From: Methanomassiliicoccales archaeon
Lineage (GTDB): Archaea; Thermoplasmatota; Thermoplasmata; Methanomassiliicoccales; UBA472
Assembly: GCA_025457905.1 (NCBI GenBank)
Contig: JALOTM010000012.1
Location: 1 to 10,040, forward strand
Direction: 5' to 3'
DNA: 10,040 nucleotides
Of the stretch, positions 6,731 to 10,040 are shown one piece after another (positions within the stretch are counted from its first letter, which is position 1; every line of letters begins with the position of its first letter). Below the pieces are notes generated by a model. It worked only from the letters and a program-made list of their open reading frames with translations. It made no database searches and was not told where the DNA came from. A program made the position numbers and the translations under genes.

Positions 6731-7954
6731 ATGATAACCATAGAGGGCGGGATAACCTCGCCGAAGGGATTCAAGGCCGCGGGCGTGAAGGCGGGAATTA
6801 AGAAAGACAAGCTGGACCTGGCGGTCATCTACAGCGAGCTCCCGGCCCGGTGCGCCACGGCCTACACTCAGAACAAGGCTAGGGCGGCACCCATCCAGGT
6901 CATGATGGAGGACGATGCCAAGTCCCTGCGCGCCTTCGTCATCAACAGCGGCAACGCCAACGCGCTCACCGGCCCCCGTGGCTACAACGACGCCCGGGAC
7001 ATGCAGCGCATGGTGGGCGACCAGCTTCGCCTCGAGCCCAAGGAGGTGGGGGTCGCCTCGACCGGGGTGATCGGGCGCTTCTTGCCCATGGACCTCATCG
7101 GCAAAGGCATCGTCCAGGCCTGCAAGGAGCTGGACCGCTCCGTGGAGGCGGACATCGACACCGCCAAGGCCATCATGACCACGGACACCAAGATGAAGTC
7201 CTTCGCCTGCCAGACGAACCTGCGCGATGGGACGTTGGTCACCGTGGCCGGCATCGCCAAGGGCAGCGGCATGATCTCGCCGGCCATGCGCACCTTGCAT
7301 GCGACCACGCTCAGCTTCGTCTCCACCGACGCCCGTCTGGAGAGGGACCCCAGCGGCAAGTGGCAGCAGATCATGGACTCCAGCTTCAACGTCATCAACG
7401 TGGACGGGGACCAGAGCACCAACGACATATCCTCCTTCATGGCCAACGGCGCGGCCGGCGGCGGGCCTGCGGACGACGACCCCAGCCTCTGGGAGGCGGT
7501 CATGTGGGTGGCCAAGTCCCTGGCCAAGGCTGTGGCCGTCGATGGCGAGGGCGCCACCAAGCTCATCGAGGTCTTGGTCACCGGCGCCAAGGACGACCAG
7601 GAGGCTAGGGTGGCCGCCAGGTCCGTCGTCGCCTCCAACCTGGTCAAGGCGGCGGTCTTCGGGGCCGATCCCAACTTCGGGAGGATACTGGCCGCCCTGG
7701 GCAACTCCGGGAGCGACTTCGACATCGCCAAGGTGCGCCTGCACCTGAGCAATGGCAAGAAGGTGACGCTGTTCGACAACGGCTCGCCCCTCATCATCCC
7801 CGGCTCCAACGAGGAGAACCTGGCCAGGAACATACTCAAGGAGAAGCGCATCCTTATCGAGCTGGACCTGGGCGTCGGGCATGGAAGGGGAGAGGCCTGG
7901 GGCTGCGACCTCAGCTACGAATACGTGAAGATCAACGCCTCCTACACGACCTAG
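6731..7954 (+). CDS. argJ: Glutamate N-acetyltransferase / ornithine acetyltransferase
   Basis: ArgJ transfers the acetyl group from N-acetylornithine to glutamate, releasing ornithine and regenerating N-acetylglutamate. Some members also use acetyl-CoA to start the pathway. The 407-residue protein has the STGVIG oxyanion segment (Thr111-Gly112), KGSGM at 177-181, the FNVINVDGD segment with STND, and the standard C-terminal end (CDLSYEYVKINASYTT). The proenzyme cleaves itself before a threonine, normally within GSGMIxPxMATML. Here the region reads GSGMISPAMRTLHATTL, four residues longer than the usual spacing, and Thr192 in ATTL is the likely nucleophile. The ATG at 6731 follows a G-rich, GGTG-containing site inside the end of argC, so translation is probably coupled. 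The open frame reaches back to 6677, but that would overlap argC. Confidence 0.95.
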   Translation: MITIEGGITSPKGFKAAGVKAGIKKDKLDLAVIYSELPARCATAYTQNKARAAPIQVMMEDDAKSLRAFVINSGNANALTGPRGYNDARDMQRMVGDQLRLEPKEVGVASTGVIGRFLPMDLIGKGIVQACKELDRSVEADIDTAKAIMTTDTKMKSFACQTNLRDGTLVTVAGIAKGSGMISPAMRTLHATTLSFVSTDARLERDPSGKWQQIMDSSFNVINVDGDQSTNDISSFMANGAAGGGPADDDPSLWEAVMWVAKSLAKAVAVDGEGATKLIEVLVTGAKDDQEARVAARSVVASNLVKAAVFGADPNFGRILAALGNSGSDFDIAKVRLHLSNGKKVTLFDNGSPLIIPGSNEENLARNILKEKRILIELDLGVGHGRGEAWGCDLSYEYVKINASYTT

Positions 7955-7959
7955 GTGGT
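7953..7959 (+). promoter_or_regulatory. Shine-Dalgarno site of argB, overlapping the argJ stop
   Basis: AGGTGGT begins within the argJ TAG stop codon and ends three bases before the argB ATG at 7963. It resembles the archaeal AGGTGAT pairing sequence. Overlap with the stop codon suggests that ribosomes finishing argJ reinitiate on argB. Confidence 0.65.
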
Positions 7960-7962
7960 AAA

Positions 7963-8835
7963 ATGAGCGAGCTCCTGACGCCGAAGCAGCATCACCGACC
8001 CTCCAAGCTCAGGGGGAGGAAGGTCCTCATCAAGATAGGGGGAAGCTCCATCGCTGGAAAGGAGGCCCTGGAGGCCTTCGCGCACGACATCGCCCTGCTG
8101 GTGGCCATGGGCATCAAGCCCATCGTGGTCCATGGGGGAGGACCGGAGATAAACGAGGAGCTCCGGAGGCGCGGCCTTCCTGTCCAGAAGGTGGCAGGAC
8201 TGAGGATCACCGACCAGGCCACCCTCGAGGTGGCCAACGAGGTCCTTTCCCGAATCAATGAGGAGATCGTTTACGCGCTCAAGCGCGTGCAGGTGAAGGC
8301 CGTGGGCCTGCAGGGGGCGGAGCGGGACACCTTGGTAGCGAAGAAGCTGGACCCCGTGGCCGTCAAGGACCAGGAGGGAAAGGAGGTCATCGTCGACCTT
8401 GGGAATGTGGGCGAGGTCTGCTACGTGGACCCGCTCAACCTCAACAACCTCATCTCCGGGGGCTTTGTGCCTGTCCTGTACCCGATCTGCTCCACCCGCG
8501 ACCACCGCCTCATGAACGTCAACGCGGACACGGCTGCGGCGCAGATCGCCCGGTCCATCAAGGCCGAGGAAATGGTGCTCATTACCGACGTGCCCGGTTT
8601 GATGAGGGAGTTCGGCAGGCCGGAGACCACCATCCGGGAGGTGACAGCGGCACAGCTCGATGAGCTCATCCAAGAGGGAGTGGTCAAGGACGGCATGATC
8701 CCCAAGGTCAAGGCCTGCCAGCTGGCGGTGCGCGGCGGCGTCAAGGCCGTGCACATGCTGGACGGGAAGGAGAAGGACGCCATCGTGAACCAGCTGCTAT
8801 CGGGAGGCAACCTGGGGACGACGGTGACCGCCTGA
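7963..8835 (+). CDS. argB: N-acetylglutamate kinase
   Basis: ArgB phosphorylates N-acetylglutamate with ATP and is often the control point of the pathway. The 290-residue protein belongs to the amino-acid kinase family: KIGGS at 24-28, VVHGGGPEIN, the long VDLGNVGEV segment, NVNADTAAA, ITDVPGL and DGMIPKV. About 20 residues precede the KIGG motif. Arginine-inhibited enzymes usually carry an N-terminal helix there with an EALPYI-like sequence. Here the segment is basic and contains prolines (TPKQHHRPSKLRGRK), so feedback control by arginine cannot be assumed. The paralogous LysZ of the LysW route is an alternative, but the acetyl-route neighbours argue against it. The gene follows argJ by 8 bases. 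Confidence 0.95.
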   Translation: MSELLTPKQHHRPSKLRGRKVLIKIGGSSIAGKEALEAFAHDIALLVAMGIKPIVVHGGGPEINEELRRRGLPVQKVAGLRITDQATLEVANEVLSRINEEIVYALKRVQVKAVGLQGAERDTLVAKKLDPVAVKDQEGKEVIVDLGNVGEVCYVDPLNLNNLISGGFVPVLYPICSTRDHRLMNVNADTAAAQIARSIKAEEMVLITDVPGLMREFGRPETTIREVTAAQLDELIQEGVVKDGMIPKVKACQLAVRGGVKAVHMLDGKEKDAIVNQLLSGGNLGTTVTA

Positions 8836-8842
8836 GGTGGTA
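8835..8842 (+). promoter_or_regulatory. Shine-Dalgarno site of argD, starting at the argB stop
   Basis: AGGTGGTA begins in the last base of the argB TGA stop and ends two bases before the argD ATG at 8845. It is the same core sequence as at the argJ-argB junction, so both junctions probably use coupled reinitiation. Confidence 0.65.
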
Positions 8843-8844
8843 GC

Positions 8845-10038
8845 ATGGAAGGACTCAGTCTCGAGGAGATCAAGCAACTGCACAGATCCTACCTCTTCCA
8901 GAACTACGGGAGGGAGGATGTGTGCTTCGAGCGCGGGGAGGGCGAGTACCTTTACGACATAGGCAACTGCCGGTACCTGGACTTCGTGGCCGGGATCGCC
9001 GTGAACGCGCTGGGGCACAACCATCCGGCCATGGTGGAGGCCATATCCAGGCAGGCGCGGAAGCTCATCCATACCTCTAACCTCTATTACATAAAGGAGC
9101 AGGCCGAGCTGGGGGAGGCCATAGCCTCCATCGTGCCCTGGCCTCTGGCGGTCTCGCTCTTCGTCAACAGCGGCGCTGAGGCCAACGAGGGGGCGCTCAA
9201 GCTGGCCTGTAAGAGGACCGGCCGTCCCCGCTTCGTGGCCACGGTCAATTCCTTCCACGGGAGGACCTCGGTCGCCTTGTCGGCCACCGGCCAGAAGAAG
9301 TACCAGTCCGGCTTCGAGCCGCTGATCTCCCAGGCCTTCGACTTCATCGAGTACGGGAGCGTGGAGGGCCTCAAGTCGGCCATCAGCACGGACATCGCAG
9401 CCCTGATCATGGAACCGATCCAAGGGGAGGGGGGCATCAAGGTCCCCAGCCTCGAGTTCGTGCGCACCGCTCGCGACCTGTGCACCGACAAGGGCGCCAT
9501 GCTCATCATGGACGAGGTCCAGACCGGACTGTGCCGCACCGGCCGATGGTTCGGGTTCGAGCATTATGGCATCGTTCCCGACATCATCACTCTGGCCAAG
9601 GCCCTGGGGGGCGGCTACCCCATCGGTGCCATCGTGTCCACGATGGAGGTGTCCAAGGCGTTCACGCCTGGCTCGCATGGCACCACCTTCGGAGGGAATC
9701 CGCTGGGATGCGCGGTGGCCACCGCCGTGATCCGTACCATGAAGCAGGAGAAGCTGGCGGAGAGAGCGAATCGGAAGGGGGAGGAATGGATGGCCCGGCT
9801 CCGCGGCATCTGCGCGGGCAGCCCCCTGGTCAAGGATGTGAGGGGCAAGGGCCTGATGATCGGCGTGGAGATGGAGGGCGAAAGGGCCAAGGAGTTCAAG
9901 GACTATGCCTTCCAGAGGAAGCAGCTGGTCAATGTGGCCGGGGGGAGCACTGTCCGCCTGGTGCCGCCTCTCATAATCAGCGACCAGTCCATGGCATCGC
10001 TGAACGAGAGCTTGAGGTCCTTCCTGACCAGGCCGTGA
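8845..10038 (+). CDS. argD: Acetylornithine aminotransferase (class III, PLP-dependent)
   Basis: ArgD transfers an amino group from glutamate to N-acetylglutamate semialdehyde, forming N-acetylornithine. The 397-residue chain is complete. It shows NSGAEANE at 108-115 (cofactor phosphate region), the IMDEVQTG block with Asp224, which pairs with the pyridine nitrogen, and the Schiff-base lysine Lys252 in TLAKALGGGYPIGA. TTFGGNPLGCAVA follows, as usual for the family. It starts 9 bases after argB and closes the argCJBD unit. Only two bases remain after its stop, so further operon genes such as argF may lie beyond the window. Class III aminotransferases overlap in specificity, and some ArgD enzymes also serve lysine synthesis. 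The operon makes arginine synthesis the main role. Confidence 0.95.
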   Translation: MEGLSLEEIKQLHRSYLFQNYGREDVCFERGEGEYLYDIGNCRYLDFVAGIAVNALGHNHPAMVEAISRQARKLIHTSNLYYIKEQAELGEAIASIVPWPLAVSLFVNSGAEANEGALKLACKRTGRPRFVATVNSFHGRTSVALSATGQKKYQSGFEPLISQAFDFIEYGSVEGLKSAISTDIAALIMEPIQGEGGIKVPSLEFVRTARDLCTDKGAMLIMDEVQTGLCRTGRWFGFEHYGIVPDIITLAKALGGGYPIGAIVSTMEVSKAFTPGSHGTTFGGNPLGCAVATAVIRTMKQEKLAERANRKGEEWMARLRGICAGSPLVKDVRGKGLMIGVEMEGERAKEFKDYAFQRKQLVNVAGGSTVRLVPPLIISDQSMASLNESLRSFLTRP

Positions 10039-10040
10039 CC

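Noticed and set aside
6494..7882. 462-codon open frame on the minus strand opposite argJ
   Set aside because: It lies antisense to the strongly conserved argJ. Its translation is Gly, Asp, His and Val rich with no recognisable motif. Long antisense frames are expected opposite genes with GC-rich third positions.

Overview
This GC-rich window looks archaeal. The promoters are A/T-rich TATA-type boxes placed about 25-32 bases before start codons, which gives leaderless or nearly leaderless genes. Where leaders exist, GGTG/GAGG-type Shine-Dalgarno sequences precede the starts. The gene content and composition would fit a GC-rich euryarchaeon such as a Thermoplasmatota/Methanomassiliicoccales-like lineage. 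That placement is an inference from style, not from any marker gene.

Layout. (1) Bases 1-234, minus strand: the 5' part of thiD (thiamine pyrimidine kinase), cut by the window edge. (2) Bases 235-368: a divergent promoter region with a TATA box for each direction. (3) Bases 369-2781, plus strand: a two-gene unit made of a 122-residue protein of unknown function and a 675-residue iron-sulfur protein. The latter joins a LutB-type LUD domain to an HdrD-like module (two 4Fe-4S motifs plus two CCG domains). (4) Bases 2770-5450, minus strand: argG-argH, overlapping by 4 bases. The end of argH overlaps the end of the LUD gene by 12 bases, tail to tail. (5) Bases 5451-5705: a second divergent control region, with a TATA box for argG, TATA-like boxes for argC and a GTTCCC/GGGAAC dyad between them. 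(6) Bases 5706-10038, plus strand: argC-argJ-argB-argD, tightly packed with gaps of 2 to 9 bases.

Together the six arg genes cover most of arginine synthesis by the acetyl-recycling route. ArgB phosphorylates N-acetylglutamate, ArgC reduces it to the semialdehyde, and ArgD transaminates it to N-acetylornithine. ArgJ moves the acetyl group back to glutamate, releasing ornithine. ArgG and ArgH convert citrulline to arginine. Ornithine carbamoyltransferase (argF) and carbamoyl-phosphate synthetase are not in the window.

Most of the window is ordinary biosynthesis. The points most worth a second look are the LUD/HdrD-like fusion with its small unknown neighbour, the altered autocleavage region of ArgJ, and the divergent arg control region. 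I see no RNA gene, mobile element, CRISPR array or clear terminator.
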